Below are positions 63,716 through 64,000 of a stretch of 64,000 bases of DNA, one piece after another. This DNA is from Podospora pseudoanserina (taxonomy: Eukaryota > Ascomycota > Sordariomycetes > Sordariales > Podosporaceae). Under the pieces are notes generated by a model, which saw only the letters and a list, made by a program, of their open reading frames with translations, was not told the DNA's origin and made no database searches. Every line of letters starts with the position of its first letter. Positions within the stretch are counted from its first letter, which is position 1. The stretch is from assembly GCF_035222485.1 (NCBI RefSeq), contig NC_085924.1:4402001-4466000 (forward strand). The letters are read 5' to 3'. Both the position numbers and the translations under genes were made by a program.

Positions 63716-64000
63716 ATTAGGTCGCTGAACCGGGAGCACCAGGTCAAACAAGATGACCCTACCCCGGCTGGACGCATTAACCATGCTGGGCTCGCCGTCC
63801 GTGATCAGGATGCCGTATCAGGGGTCGGTCATCCGCGGGGGCCCCTTGACGTTGACACAAATTTCCAGAACTTGGTTACTTTGTCCCACGGACCAATTCA
63901 AAGTCTAAATCAACTTGAAAGAAAGGGGGCCGGCGAGGCAGCAACAAGTCCCATTGCAGTTCAACGCCATCCAGAGCGAACCGCTGCACTTGAAAGGCAC
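63716..64000 (+). other. Continuation of the NLR remnant or adjacent gene, to window edge
   Basis: An open plus-strand frame (DDPTPAGRINHAGLAVRDQD; FQNLVTLSHGPIQSLNQLER) reaches the edge. It shows no recognisable domain, so it cannot be assigned. Confidence 0.25.

Noticed and set aside
1-64000. tRNA, rRNA or telomeric repeats
   Set aside because: Searched by eye for A/B boxes with cloverleaf pairing, rRNA core words and TTAGGG runs; nothing convincing was found, though an eye search can miss a tRNA with intron.

Overview
The window reads as nuclear DNA of a filamentous ascomycete, most likely a sordariomycete of the Sordariales. Genes are split by 44-125 bp introns with GT-AG ends (one looks GC-AG) and CTAAC/CTGAC-type branch sites. 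Families are typically fungal: Zn2Cys6 factor, PL3 pectate lyase, GH67 alpha-glucuronidase, DUF3237, STAND/NLR-like proteins, non-reducing PKS parts. One stretch of several kb carries the AT-rich, CpA-to-TpA signature of repeat-induced point mutation (RIP). No rRNA, tRNA or CRISPR array was found.

Layout. 1-17.4 kb is mostly housekeeping: the 5' end of a secreted alpha-glucuronidase (minus), two small uncertain loci, a long mitochondrial transcription factor (Mtf1/dimethyladenosine-transferase fold with added zinc finger and basic DNA-binding motifs), a GT90/CAP10 glycosyltransferase, arginase, a four-helix membrane protein and a small poly-Q protein. At 18.1-20.0 kb sits a nearly whole Fot1/pogo-type DNA transposon with perfect 53-bp inverted repeats and TA target duplications.

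20.4-33.9 kb is accessory. It holds a repeat-bearing Gln/Asn-rich gene, then a divergent pair: a DUF7580-subtilisin protease (minus) and a gasdermin-like gene (plus). That is the arrangement of the fungal HET-Q2/HET-Q1 (RCD-1 type) cell-death locus, but both members look broken. Next come a STAND-N/ubiquitin-like-domain gene and two Gln/Arg/Pro-rich genes, the first overlapping its neighbour in another frame.

36.1-52.1 kb carries an F-box/DUF7600 protein, an FAD phenol-hydroxylase-like monooxygenase, a relic of a polyketide cluster (O-methyltransferase running in frame into the C-methyltransferase-thioesterase end of a non-reducing PKS), a Zn2Cys6 regulator, a secreted DUF3237 protein, a Nudix hydrolase and a PL3 pectate lyase. 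The monooxygenase, the methyltransferase/PKS relic and perhaps the regulator look like what is left of one metabolite cluster.

53-64 kb is decaying accessory DNA: weak hypothetical genes, a Cys-rich single-pass membrane protein, an ankyrin fragment, a RIP-mutated block with a GC-richer island, a second, heavily RIPed copy of the Fot1-like transposon, and a hydrolase/NACHT-type NLR remnant that begins right at the transposon edge.
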